A DNA stretch of 64,000 bases from Prosthecodimorpha hirschii (GCF_001305515.1 NZ_LJYW01000001.1:668307-732306); one strand, 5' to 3'. Shown: positions 25,478-33,561, counted from the stretch's first letter. The notes: generated by a model from the letters alone, not told the origin. Numbers and translations are program-made.

Positions 25478-25582
25478 GAGGAAACGTCAGGCCGACGGCG
25501 CAGCACGAATGTCTCATGCCCGACGGCGGCACGCGGACGTCGCGCGCCGAATATCGAGCTCCATGGGTGGTGATCGAGCGCA

Positions 25583-26854
25583 TCACTCGGCGCGGTAGTT
25601 CACCGCCGTCGTCACAGAGAACTGTCCGCCCGGCGGCGGCGGCAACGAAAGACTGCCGACGAGGCTGCGCGCCGCATCGTCCAGGCTGGCATGCCCGGAC
25701 GACTGGACGACGGCCGCGCCGCCGACCCGTCCGCCCGGTCCGACCGTGAACCGCAGCACGACGCGGCCGCTGAGGCCGGCCTGCCGGGCGGCCGGCGGAT
25801 AGGCCTTCCGGCGATTGATCTCGGCGGCCACGATCGCACGGTAGTCGGCGGCCTGCTCGGCGGCGGGCCGTGCGCGGAACCCGACCGCCTCCCCGACCGC
25901 CGTTCTCGACCCCGCCCCGGACGCCGGCCGGCTCTCGGATGCCGGTCGGGTCGCGACCGGCCGGCGAGCCGGCGGAGGCGGAGACGCGACGGGAGGCCGA
26001 CGGACAGCCTGCGGCGTCGGCCTTGCCGGAACCGGCCGGGGCGTGGCGCGCGCCGGCGCGGCCGGCTCGAGCCTGACGGCCAAGCCAACCGCGACGGCCG
26101 ACGGTTGCACTTCGAGGACCGGCGGTACCGCGACCGGCGGCGCGGCTTCGACGGTCTCCGGCGGCGGGACGGCGGGCAGCGGGCCAATGGGTGGCGGGAC
26201 AGCAGGTGGCGGGACAGCGGGCGGCATCGGATCGGCCTCGGCAAGCCGGACGGGCGCCGCATCGATGGCCGCCGGGCTGGGCGGTTCGGGCTCCGAATCT
26301 GCCACCGGGCGGACTTCAGGCACGGTCTGGTCCGACACGGGCGGCCGATCGGCATACCCCGTCTCGGAGCGCTCAGGCGCGGAGGCCTCGACAGGCGGCG
26401 GCTGTGTCGCCGGCGGGACGACATCGCCAGGCGGTCGGTCGGGTTCAGGCGGAGGCGGGTCCGACGCCGCGGTCTCGGCCGGCCCGGCCTCCTGCCCATC
26501 CCGAACCGCGACGACCGCCTCCGACAGGACGGGATCGCCCGGCCGGTCCGCGGCGGCGGACTGTTCGGTGGTCACGGCCGACCGATCCTCGACCTCCGCG
26601 ACGATCTCCGGCGCTGTCGCCACGATCTCGGCCTCGATGGCGATCTCGTCCGAGGGCGTCTCGATCGGCGGCAGGCCTGCCGGCGCGACGGCCAGCACGA
26701 GGCCGTGCAGAAGCGCCGACAGCACGAAGGCCGCACCGAGGCGCAGCCGGTCGCCCCCGCGTGCCGGCGCCACGCGGAGGGCGCCGGCACGCGGCGATGC
26801 TGAGATGGGTTCCGAAGGGACGATGGCGGCCGACGCGCCCGCCCCAACCCTCAC
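25583..26854 (-). CDS. TonB-family energy transducer
   Basis: A 423-residue TonB-like protein. After a 40-residue cytoplasmic segment, the single helix LGAAFVLSALLHGLVLAVA (about 39-57) contains the SxxxH motif (SALLH) needed to couple to ExbB/ExbD. A very long Pro-rich periplasmic linker (about 70-330) follows, then a TonB C-terminal domain YPPAARQAGLSGRVVLRFTV with the conserved GxxG and hydrophobic end. No exbB/exbD lies nearby, so it must use a distant pair. Its ATG overlaps the DJ-1-like gene stop by 4 bp; with the receptor gene upstream, it is a dedicated transducer for that receptor. Confidence 0.9.
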   Translation of the reverse strand: MRVGAGASAAIVPSEPISASPRAGALRVAPARGGDRLRLGAAFVLSALLHGLVLAVAPAGLPPIETPSDEIAIEAEIVATAPEIVAEVEDRSAVTTEQSAAADRPGDPVLSEAVVAVRDGQEAGPAETAASDPPPPEPDRPPGDVVPPATQPPPVEASAPERSETGYADRPPVSDQTVPEVRPVADSEPEPPSPAAIDAAPVRLAEADPMPPAVPPPAVPPPIGPLPAVPPPETVEAAPPVAVPPVLEVQPSAVAVGLAVRLEPAAPARATPRPVPARPTPQAVRRPPVASPPPPARRPVATRPASESRPASGAGSRTAVGEAVGFRARPAAEQAADYRAIVAAEINRRKAYPPAARQAGLSGRVVLRFTVGPGGRVGGAAVVQSSGHASLDDAARSLVGSLSLPPPPGGQFSVTTAVNYRAE

Positions 26855-27684
26855 CCCGGCCTCCGCGCGGCGAAGGCGGCCCGGCCGGTCTCCTCGGCGC
26901 GCTGCAGGAACCCGGCGAGCATGTCCTCGAGAAGCTTGCGGGCCAACGGCGGTGCCGTGTCGGGCGAACCCGACCGGTATGGCGGATCCGGCGCATATTC
27001 GGCCAGCAGTTGGACCGATTCCGCATAGAGCCGGTCGCGCAGATCGGCCACCATGGCGAGGCCGAAATCGACGCCGGCCGTGACGCCCGCGCCGGTGATC
27101 CGGTTGCGGTCGCGCACGACCCGGCGGTCGACCGGCTTCGCCCCGAAGATCGGCAGCAGCGAACGCGTCATCCAGTGCGAGGTCGCCTCGTAGCCGTCGA
27201 GCAGGCCGGCCGCCCCGAGCAGCAGCGAGCCGGTGCAGACCGACGTGACGAAGCGCGCGCTGCGGCCGCGATCGGCCAGGAAATCCATCGTCGCCGGGTC
27301 GCGCATCGCCGCGAGCGTGCCGCTCGTCCCGCCCGGAACGAACAGGATGTCGAGGTCCGCCGGCACCTCGGCGAATGTCGCCGACGGCACCAGGGTCAGG
27401 CCGGTATCGCTGACGACCGGGTCCCGGCTGCGCGCGACCACATGGGTGGTGGCGCCCATCAGCGATGTCAGCATGTAGTGCGGCCCGACCAGATCGAGCG
27501 CCGTGAAGCCCGGATAGACGAGCATCGCAATCTGTTCCCGGCCCATCCAGGAGGCCGGCATCTCGGTCATGTCATGGGCTGGCGGCGGCGCCTCGGCACC
27601 GGCCGCCGGCGGGGTTCCCCCCGCCAGCGCCAGCGCGAGCGCCGCCAGTCCCGTACCGAGGTCGCGTCGCGTCGGGTGCGGCAT
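26851..27684 (-). CDS. Exported DJ-1/PfpI-family protein, isonitrile hydratase-like
   Basis: A 277-residue protein with a Tat-like signal (TRRDLGTGLAALALALAGG, cleavage near AGA at about residue 29) ahead of a DJ-1/PfpI domain. The domain resembles isonitrile hydratase and the sensor part of GlxA-type AraC regulators: QIAMLVYPGFTALDLVGPH, LFVPGGTSGT, and the nucleophile elbow TSVCTGSLLLGAAGLLDG with the catalytic Cys. There is no DNA-binding domain. An exported member is unusual, since these enzymes are normally cytoplasmic. It sits between a TonB and a TonB-dependent receptor gene, suggesting it acts in the periplasm on the imported ligand. Confidence 0.85.
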   Translation of the reverse strand: MPHPTRRDLGTGLAALALALAGGTPPAAGAEAPPPAHDMTEMPASWMGREQIAMLVYPGFTALDLVGPHYMLTSLMGATTHVVARSRDPVVSDTGLTLVPSATFAEVPADLDILFVPGGTSGTLAAMRDPATMDFLADRGRSARFVTSVCTGSLLLGAAGLLDGYEATSHWMTRSLLPIFGAKPVDRRVVRDRNRITGAGVTAGVDFGLAMVADLRDRLYAESVQLLAEYAPDPPYRSGSPDTAPPLARKLLEDMLAGFLQRAEETGRAAFAARRPG

Positions 27685-27691
27685 GACGGCC

Positions 27692-29830
27692 TCACATCCG
27701 CGCGGTCAGCGAGAGATAGACGGTGCGTCCCTCGCCGGGCGCCACGCGACCGTCGAGATAGGGCTGCCGCACCCAGTAGAAGCGATCGCCCAGATTCTTG
27801 CCGGTCAAAGCTACCGACCAGGTGTCGCGGTCGTAGCCGATCCGGGCGTCGACCGTGGCGAAGCCGGGGGCGAAGTAGTCGTTGGCATTGGTGATCGCGA
27901 CCCGGCTCTGCGCCTGGAAGCCGGCACCGACCGAAAGTCCGGCGAACCGGCCGTCGGTCACCCGGTAGGTGCCCCACAGCCGCCCGGAATCCCGCGGCAC
28001 GCCCTCCACGACATTGCCTTCCGCGATGACGGTGTTGCGGGTGTAGCGCGCGTCGACGCGGGCATAGCTGCCGAGGAAGGACCAGTTCGCGTTCGGCTGC
28101 CAGACCATGTCGGCCTCGAAACCGCGCGAGCGCTGCTCGCCGGACTGGATCTGCTGGCCCGGCACAATCGGATTGGCCGTCGGCACGTCGGTCAGACGCA
28201 GGTCGAACAGCGCGAAGCTGGCACTGAAGCCATAGGGCAGATCGAGCTTGACGCCGGCCTGGCTCTGGCGGCTCTGCTCGGGGCGCGGAGCGGTCGGACC
28301 GTTGAAGAACGGCACGGCGCGCAGGCCCTCGGTATAGTCGGCGAAGACCGAGACGCCCTTGACGACCTCGACCGAGGCGCCGATCCGCGGCAGCACCTTG
28401 CTTTCCTGCGTGTGGAAGCTCGACGCGGTGGTCAGTTCCCGAGACCGGATATCGACCTCGGCGAGGCGCAAGGCGGTCAGCAGATGGACCCGCTCCCAGA
28501 GGCTTGCCTGCCACTGTGCGGTCAGGCCGCTCTGGACATAGACGTTGTCGATGTCGGTGAAGGTCGTGAACGGTCCCGGAACGGGCTTCACATAGGCCGG
28601 GAAGTTCGGATTGGTGAAGTCGACGAAAGCCGCCGGCGTTCCGTCAAGCCGGCCGACATCGGTCACGCGGTTGATGTCGGCCGAGAACAGGACCCGGTTC
28701 CGGATCGGCCCGAAATCGAACTTGCCGGCCAGATTGGCATTGGCGGACACTTCCGTGTTGCGTTCGCCGAGGAAGCCGTTCCAGACCAGGAAGGTCGACG
28801 GCGGCAGGCTCGGCGTCTGGCCGAGGACGAACTGCGTCGGCTCGTGGAAATCCGAGCGGCTGGCGCGGACGCTGGCGAAGGCGCTCCAGACCTCGTTGAA
28901 GGTATGGTCGATGCGGCCGGTCACCGCCTTGTAGTCGGTTCGGCCGTTCGGAAGGTCCCGATCGGCGGAGAACAGCGACGGATCGATCCGGAAGGTCGAG
29001 CGGTCGAGCGTGCCGACCGCCGGCAGGCCGGCATAATCCTGCTGCTCGCGATGGCTGAGCCGGGCCTGCAGCGTGAGCTTGGTGCCCTCGTTATTGGTGA
29101 GGACCAGGGTCGGATTGAGTTCGTAGCTGCGCCGGTCGAGGCCGTCGATCTGGGTTCCGGTCCGCTCGTAGCTGCCGGTGACGCGGAACAGCACCGTGCT
29201 ATCCTTGGAAACCGGAACGTTCAGGTCGAACCAGGGATTGAGCTTGCCGTAGCCGCCGGCGGTGACGCCGAACTGATAGGACGGGATCAGCGACGGCATC
29301 TTGGAGACGACGTTGACGACGCCGCCGACCGGATTGGGGCCGCCCTGATAGAGGATGCTGGCCGGTCCCTTCAGGACTTCGATGCGCTCGACATTGGCCA
29401 GGCTGTCGCGATCGCCGTTGTCGTAATAGTTCGGCAGGCCGTCGACGAAGCGTTCGCCGTTGAAGCCGCGGACGGACGGATAGACCTGTCCGAGGGCGGT
29501 GGTCTGCGGCGGCTGCACCGCCGAGACGTTGCGCATCGCCTCGCTCTGGCTGACGGCGCCCTGCGCCTCGATCGCCTGGCGCGGCAGCACGGTGACGGCC
29601 TGCGGCAGGTTCAGGAGCGGGGTTTCGATCTTGGTGGCGCTGGCGCTGGTCAGGGCCTGCCAGCCGCGGACCGGGCCCGCGCTGGTCTTGGTGACCCCGT
29701 CGCGGGGCGCGTCGACATTGACTTCGATGACGGCGGAATCGGGTTGGGCGGCGGTCTGGGCTCCGGCGGTCGCGGGATGAAGCATCCCGGCCGACACGGC
29801 CACCGCGCCGCAAATCACGGCGTTGCGCAT
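27692..29830 (-). CDS. TonB-dependent siderophore-type outer membrane receptor
   Basis: A 712-residue outer membrane receptor. Signal peptide MRNAVICGAVAVSAGMLHPATAGAQ; plug domain at about 55-175 (NLPQAVTVLPRQAIEAQG, ERIEVLKGPASILYQGG, GGVVNVVSKMP); then a 22-strand barrel ending with aromatic/hydrophobic alternation and C-terminal LSLTARM. The plug signatures place it with ferric siderophore receptors (FhuA/FecA-like). Start ATG 29830 is preferred: AGGAGA lies 8 bp upstream and it gives a clean signal sequence. Downstream on the same strand are the DJ-1-like and tonB genes. A composite palindromic element occupies its 5' leader. Confidence 0.94.
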   Translation of the reverse strand: MRNAVICGAVAVSAGMLHPATAGAQTAAQPDSAVIEVNVDAPRDGVTKTSAGPVRGWQALTSASATKIETPLLNLPQAVTVLPRQAIEAQGAVSQSEAMRNVSAVQPPQTTALGQVYPSVRGFNGERFVDGLPNYYDNGDRDSLANVERIEVLKGPASILYQGGPNPVGGVVNVVSKMPSLIPSYQFGVTAGGYGKLNPWFDLNVPVSKDSTVLFRVTGSYERTGTQIDGLDRRSYELNPTLVLTNNEGTKLTLQARLSHREQQDYAGLPAVGTLDRSTFRIDPSLFSADRDLPNGRTDYKAVTGRIDHTFNEVWSAFASVRASRSDFHEPTQFVLGQTPSLPPSTFLVWNGFLGERNTEVSANANLAGKFDFGPIRNRVLFSADINRVTDVGRLDGTPAAFVDFTNPNFPAYVKPVPGPFTTFTDIDNVYVQSGLTAQWQASLWERVHLLTALRLAEVDIRSRELTTASSFHTQESKVLPRIGASVEVVKGVSVFADYTEGLRAVPFFNGPTAPRPEQSRQSQAGVKLDLPYGFSASFALFDLRLTDVPTANPIVPGQQIQSGEQRSRGFEADMVWQPNANWSFLGSYARVDARYTRNTVIAEGNVVEGVPRDSGRLWGTYRVTDGRFAGLSVGAGFQAQSRVAITNANDYFAPGFATVDARIGYDRDTWSVALTGKNLGDRFYWVRQPYLDGRVAPGEGRTVYLSLTARM

Positions 29831-29860
29831 GAAGCGTCTCCTGTCAGGTCCTGGTTTTGG

Positions 29861-29987
29861 CCCCTGGAGCGTTTCCTTGGCGATCGGATGGAACCATCCG
29901 TCCGACAAGGAATGCTCCAGGTTCAATGCCTTGAGCCGGTCCCCTTCATCCGGATCGCTTCGATCCGGACGGGACAGGCTCTAGGGG
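29861..29987. repeat. Composite palindromic element A (two hairpins inside a short terminal inverted repeat)
   Basis: The element is bounded by CCCCTGGAG and CTCTAGGGG (one mismatch as an inverted repeat). Inside are two long imperfect hairpins: 29864-29920 (arms CTGGAGC/GCTCCAG, CCTTG/CAAGG, CGGATGG/CCATCCG) and 29933-29981 (GAGCC/GGCTC, GTCCC/GGGAC, TCCGGATCG/CGATCCGG). It lies between the receptor gene start and the end of the upstream small gene. It resembles the small mobile intergenic palindromes of Hyphomicrobiales and shares its architecture with the element at 55083-55206. Confidence 0.6.
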
Positions 29988-29991
29988 CGGC

Positions 29992-30429
29992 TCAAACCGG
30001 GAGGACAGGGGGAGCGCGGGCGCCGTGTCGGGCCGGCGCCAGATCGGGCCGCGGCACGACCCTTTCGATGACGTCGAAGGCGATGCGGCGCGGCGCCGGT
30101 TGGGGAAGCCCGTCGCATGGCGAGACCGGCCGGAGGGCCGGTTGATCGATCGAAATTCGCGAATGCGCGCTGAAACAGCAGGGATGATCGCATCCGCCCC
30201 GTTCGGGATCGGCCGGCAGGCCGGACGAAGACAGATCGGCAGTGCCGCCGTCATGGGTGCAGATCGTGCCCAGCAGCGCGATCGCTTCGGAGGCCGGACC
30301 GCCCAGGGTCCGGAGCGACGGCCCCGGTCCGGCGGCGCGGCTGACGAGACCGGAAACGGCCAGAATCAGGCAACAGACGACCACGGCGACGAAGCGCGAC
30401 GGCCGCAGACCTGAGATCCTCCCGAACAT
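29992..30429 (-). CDS. Small Cys-rich membrane/secreted protein (DUF2946-like)
   Basis: A 145-residue protein starting at ATG 30429. A hydrophobic segment (FVAVVVCCLILAVSGLVS, about 13-30) acts as signal or membrane anchor. A Cys/His cluster follows (ICTHDGG and GGCDHPCCFSAH), and the C-terminus is Pro/Arg-rich. The ICT-G plus CxxxCC arrangement recalls DUF2946 proteins found beside TonB-dependent receptors, possibly binding metal. It is upstream of the receptor gene on the same strand. The ribosome site is weak and no homology search was possible, so the family call is tentative. Confidence 0.5.
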   Translation of the reverse strand: MFGRISGLRPSRFVAVVVCCLILAVSGLVSRAAGPGPSLRTLGGPASEAIALLGTICTHDGGTADLSSSGLPADPERGGCDHPCCFSAHSRISIDQPALRPVSPCDGLPQPAPRRIAFDVIERVVPRPDLAPARHGARAPPVLPV

Positions 30430-30613
30430 GAATGCACGCTAGCGGGACAGGCGCGGTTCCGAAACGTCAATCATGGCCGTTTTCGGGTCCGCGGATCGGG
30501 AAGCGGCCGGTGTTGCAATTGCGCAAGCCATGCGTTCTCGGGGCGCCGCGCGACGCATCCCGGTGGCCGGCTTGCGGCTCCGGTATCGTGCAGGCCGGCC
30601 GGAACACCGAAAC

Positions 30614-30642
30614 AAGGCCGCATCCCGGAGGGACGCGGCCTT
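30614..30642 (-). terminator. luxI: Putative rho-independent terminator of luxI
   Basis: A 13-bp stem with one mismatch (arms 30614-30626 and 30630-30642, loop 3 nt) begins 60 bp after the luxI stop on the minus strand. Read in that direction it is followed by GTTT, a short U-rich tail. Confidence 0.55.
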
Positions 30643-30701
30643 GGATCGAGACTAGGGATACTTGAAAAGCCGGGTATCTCAAAGGGTCTTGCTGCTGAAA
30701 C

Positions 30702-31322
30702 TCAGACCGCGCCGAGAAGCGCGAAATTGTCCTGACGGGTACGCTGCGCGACCCGGTCCTCGAGGCTCTGCAGGAGCGCCGGCGTCAGCGGCAGGACGAA
30801 GGCGACGACGGGTTCGCCATCGACGGATTCGGGAATGCCGAGCGGACGCGGCATGTAGCCGACCTGCAGGAAGCGGGTGATCCAGGTCGGGTGTCCCTGC
30901 AGGGACAGTTCGCGAATGCCCGCCTGCAGGGCATACTGCGCGACGGTGTGGAGCATCGCCCCGCCCTCGAAGGACCACAGGCCCTGGCGGCGATAGGGCC
31001 ATGCCGTGGTCCAGCGGGTCCATTCCCAGACATGGTCGCCCTTCGGATAGCCGCGCGGCGCCAGATGCGGATAGATGTCCGAGAGAAGATGCGGACGGGT
31101 CGTCGGAAGCAGGCGACTGTAGGACGCCAGCTTGCCGCCATCGAGCATCATGAAATGCACGGCATCTTCGTGATCGAACTGGTCTCTTTCGCGGCCGTCG
31201 GACTTGCGGACGGCTTCCCAGCCCATTTCTTCGACGAACGTCTTGTGCCTGAGACGAAAGGCCTCATCGAACAGTTCAGGATATTTCCATTCATCCTTGC
31301 CCTTGAGCGTGAGCACCTTCAT
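30702..31322 (-). CDS. luxI: Acyl-homoserine lactone synthase (LuxI family)
   Basis: A 206-residue autoinducer synthase that makes an N-acyl-homoserine lactone from S-adenosylmethionine and an acyl donor. Conserved LuxI residues are present: R25, F29, W35 (RLRHKTFVEEMGW), D47 and D50 (ERDQFD), the ASYSRLLPT region, HLLSDIYPHL, and the catalytic VWEWTRW (Glu and Arg about 100/103). Start ATG 31322 is chosen because AGGAGG lies exactly 6 nt upstream; GTG 31328 would leave no spacing. That ribosome site lies inside a perfect hairpin. luxR lies 76 bp upstream on the same strand. Confidence 0.93.
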   Translation of the reverse strand: MKVLTLKGKDEWKYPELFDEAFRLRHKTFVEEMGWEAVRKSDGRERDQFDHEDAVHFMMLDGGKLASYSRLLPTTRPHLLSDIYPHLAPRGYPKGDHVWEWTRWTTAWPYRRQGLWSFEGGAMLHTVAQYALQAGIRELSLQGHPTWITRFLQVGYMPRPLGIPESVDGEPVVAFVLPLTPALLQSLEDRVAQRTRQDNFALLGAV

Positions 31323-31328
31323 CTGCAC

Positions 31329-31350
31329 CCTCCTACCTTGCGGTAGGAGG
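31329..31350 (-). promoter_or_regulatory. Hairpin sequestering the luxI ribosome binding site
   Basis: A perfect 22-bp palindrome with 9-bp arms (CCTCCTACC and GGTAGGAGG on the mRNA strand) and the loop GCAA, which fits the stable GNRA tetraloop class. The 3' arm contains the whole Shine-Dalgarno AGGAGG used for the ATG at 31322, so the folded mRNA should block ribosome access. The same DNA could also be a lux-type protein operator. Confidence 0.6.
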
Positions 31351-31398
31351 ATGACCAGGAGCCCTATCCAGGCATATCCCGTAGCCCTCAGGGGTTGC

Positions 31399-32118
31399 CT
31401 AGTTGATCAAACCTTCTCTCATGCAACGGGCGATCAGTTGCGGCCGTGTCCGCGTGTTCAGTCGACGCGCCGCCGCATAGAGATATTCGTTCACGGTGGC
31501 CTCGGAAACACCGATGATCTGGCCGATCTCCCAGGAGGTCTTGCCAGCCGCAGTCCATTGAATGCACTCGCGTTCCCGGCGCGAGAGATGGACCGGCTTC
31601 TGCCCGCCGGAGCGATCCGGCGCCTGCCGCCGGAGGCACTCGTAGGCGTAGATGCTGATCAGATGCAGCGCCGCCTGGGCGCGCGAATCGATGCATAGCT
31701 GGTCGGTGCCGAAGGACACCCCGGCTTCCAATCCGTTCAGATCGTGGATCGGTACCGCAATACCGTCATTGAGACCGAACTCGGTCGCCTCGTCGAGAAT
31801 CTTCCTTTCGACGGCGCTCAGTGTCTGCTCGCGCACGTCGCTCCAGCGAAACGGTTGCAGAGACATTCGGACACGTTTGACGGTCGGATCGACCTGATCG
31901 TACTTCTTGGCCAAATATCGCTCGCCCCATGCCTCCGGCCAATTCGCCGACAGCAACAGCGTGTCGAGCATTTCTCCGGGTCGGGGCAACCCGGTTACGA
32001 CGACGGAATTGAATCCGAAGTCGGACATGACCTTGGAAAGCTCCCCGATGACCGAGGGATAGTCCTTGCTCGTCCGTAATCGCTCGACTACGTCGAGCGC
32101 ATATTGTTCCGCATTCAT
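31399..32118 (-). CDS. luxR: LuxR-family quorum-sensing regulator
   Basis: A 239-residue regulator. The N-terminal autoinducer-binding domain (about 1-160) keeps the ligand-contact pattern of TraR/LuxR: W and Y in ANWPEAWGERYLAKKY, the DP pair in VDPTV and the W of FRWSD. The C-terminal helix-turn-helix (about 175-239) reads LSRRERECIQWTAAGKTSWEIGQIIGVSEATVNEYLYAAARRL. ATG 32118 is preferred over the longer open frame. It is encoded directly upstream of luxI and is its cognate receptor. Its effector should be the luxI product. Confidence 0.93.
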   Translation of the reverse strand: MNAEQYALDVVERLRTSKDYPSVIGELSKVMSDFGFNSVVVTGLPRPGEMLDTLLLSANWPEAWGERYLAKKYDQVDPTVKRVRMSLQPFRWSDVREQTLSAVERKILDEATEFGLNDGIAVPIHDLNGLEAGVSFGTDQLCIDSRAQAALHLISIYAYECLRRQAPDRSGGQKPVHLSRRERECIQWTAAGKTSWEIGQIIGVSEATVNEYLYAAARRLNTRTRPQLIARCMREGLIN

Positions 32119-32540
32119 GCTGCACCCGGATCGCCGATCTCGCGGCTTCGATTCAAACTCTTTGCATGAAATATGCAAGACCCAGAAAGCAGGGAAAGAC
32201 CGACCAAAGTCGTTTTACGAACCCGAAACAAGGCCGCGCGGTTTCGGCCAGGGTTCCGGCGGCCATCGATCGCCGCCACCGAGGGCACGTCCCTTGCCGA
32301 CCTCACCGGGAGAGCGACGGTTTGTGCTGGATTGCCCCCGAACGCGTCGACCCGACCACGCCAAGACTCCGGCCAATCTGAAATGTCAGACAAGCTCACC
32401 CGACATCATCCATGGATGGCAGACTTGACAGCACTAGGTCAATCGTCCTAATCATCTCTAGGACGATTGACCTAAGCCGTCAGGTTGTACCGCTTCCGTC
32501 GATCGGCAACGGGCAGGACGAGGACCGAGGATCGGGAACC
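32119..32540. other. Intergenic gap between luxR and the TetR gene
   Basis: This 422-bp gap holds two divergent control regions. Near luxR is a perfect 17-bp palindrome (TTGCAT-GAAAT-ATGCAA, 32162-32178), 44 bp upstream of its ATG, a candidate operator or part of the luxR promoter. Near the TetR gene are a consensus -35 and a large operator palindrome. Short open frames in between have no ribosome sites or family motifs and are not called. Confidence 0.6.
32425..32474 (+). promoter_or_regulatory. TetR-type double operator with overlapping promoter
   Basis: Perfect 16-bp arms TAGGTCAATCGTCCTA (32435-32450) and TAGGACGATTGACCTA (32459-32474) are separated by 8 bp. Each arm is itself a TAGG-N8-CCTA half-palindrome, so two dimers could bind side by side. 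A consensus -35 box TTGACA (32425-32430) sits just upstream, so the operator covers the expected -10 region. The TetR gene begins 66 bp downstream. Confidence 0.65.
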
Positions 32541-33122
32541 ATGGCGGCCGGAACCACGCGCGACCAGATCACCGCCGCGGCGGACAGGCTCTTCTACGAA
32601 CGCGGCTTCGAAGCGACGTCGTTCGCCGACATCGCCGCGGCCGTGAACCTGTCGCGCGGCAATTTCTACTATCACTTCAAAAGCAAGGACGAGATCCTCG
32701 CGGCCGTGATCGCGCGCCGGGTCGAGACCACCCGGGCCGCGCTCGACGCCTGGGCGGCCGCCGCGGCGGGCCCTGCGGACGGCATTCGCAGCTTCATCGG
32801 CATGCTGGTCGCGAACCGCGCCAAGATCATGCGGCACGGCTGTCCGGTCGGCACGCTGTGCGCCGAACTGGCCAAGCTCGATCATGCCGCGCAAGGCGAC
32901 GCGGCCGCCATCTTCACCCTGTTCCGGACCTGGCTGGCCGACCGCTTCGCCGCCCTCGGCCACGGCGCCGACGCGGATGCGCTGGCGCTCCACGCCCTGA
33001 TGCGCAGCCAGGGCATCGCCGCTCTGGCGACGGCGCTGCACGACGAGGCCTTCATCGACCGCGAAGTCGAGGCCCTGGAGGCGTGGCTCGACGACCTGCC
33101 GCAGGCCCCTGCCCGCCCCTGA
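32541..33122 (+). CDS. TetR/AcrR-family transcriptional regulator
   Basis: A 193-residue repressor. The N-terminal helix-turn-helix (about 8-55) is canonical: DQITAAADRLFYERGFEATSFADIAAAVNLSRGNFYYHFKSKDEIL. The C-terminal domain contains HGCPVGTLCAELAKLD, a segment seen in a TetR subgroup, with two Cys that might be redox- or electrophile-sensitive. A longer frame is open upstream, but ATG 32541 gives the standard TetR start. A large palindrome in front of it suggests autoregulation. The YciI-like gene follows 32 bp later. Confidence 0.92.
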   Translation: MAAGTTRDQITAAADRLFYERGFEATSFADIAAAVNLSRGNFYYHFKSKDEILAAVIARRVETTRAALDAWAAAAAGPADGIRSFIGMLVANRAKIMRHGCPVGTLCAELAKLDHAAQGDAAAIFTLFRTWLADRFAALGHGADADALALHALMRSQGIAALATALHDEAFIDREVEALEAWLDDLPQAPARP

Positions 33123-33154
33123 ACCGCCCCCCTTATCGATGAGGAGATCGATCG

Positions 33155-33442
33155 ATGTTCGTCGTCACGCTCAGCTTCGCCGCCAACAAGGCCGAGGCGC
33201 CGCAGCATATGGACGGTCACAATGCCTGGATCCGGCGCGGCTTCGAAGACGGCATCTTCCTGATGACCGGCAGCCTTCAGCCGGCCGCCGGCGGGGTCGT
33301 GATCGCCCACAACATCACGCGCCCGGCCCTGGAAGCCCGGCTCGGCGAGGATCCGTTCGTCGCCGAGAACGTGGTCAGCCCGACCATCCTGGAGATCGCA
33401 CCCGGACGCACCGACGCGCGCCTCGACTTTCTGAAGGCGTGA
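33155..33442 (+). CDS. YciI-family protein
   Basis: A 95-residue ferredoxin-like-fold protein of the YciI/YCII-related family. It opens MFVVTLSFAANKAEAPQHMDGHNAWI with the conserved His near residue 22, followed by GIFLMTGSLQPAAGGVVIAH and the ARLGEDPFVAENVV segment. Some members have dehalogenase- or muconolactone-isomerase-like activity, but the usual role is unknown. A good ribosome site (GAGGAG) precedes ATG 33155. It is the only gene in the unit with the TetR repressor, so it is probably that regulator's target. Confidence 0.9.
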   Translation: MFVVTLSFAANKAEAPQHMDGHNAWIRRGFEDGIFLMTGSLQPAAGGVVIAHNITRPALEARLGEDPFVAENVVSPTILEIAPGRTDARLDFLKA

Positions 33443-33561
33443 CGGCGGGCGCCGCCACGCCGTCGCGAACCTCTGGGACCGTGACCGCTTAGGACGCGCC
33501 GGCCCGAGCGTCGCCGATCGGGCGGACGGATCCTATCCGCCAGCGCACTCGGTTCGCCGGA

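Noticed and set aside
32115-32399. 94-residue minus-strand open frame upstream of luxR
   Set aside because: It overlaps the luxR start and control region, has no ribosome site and shows no recognisable domain.
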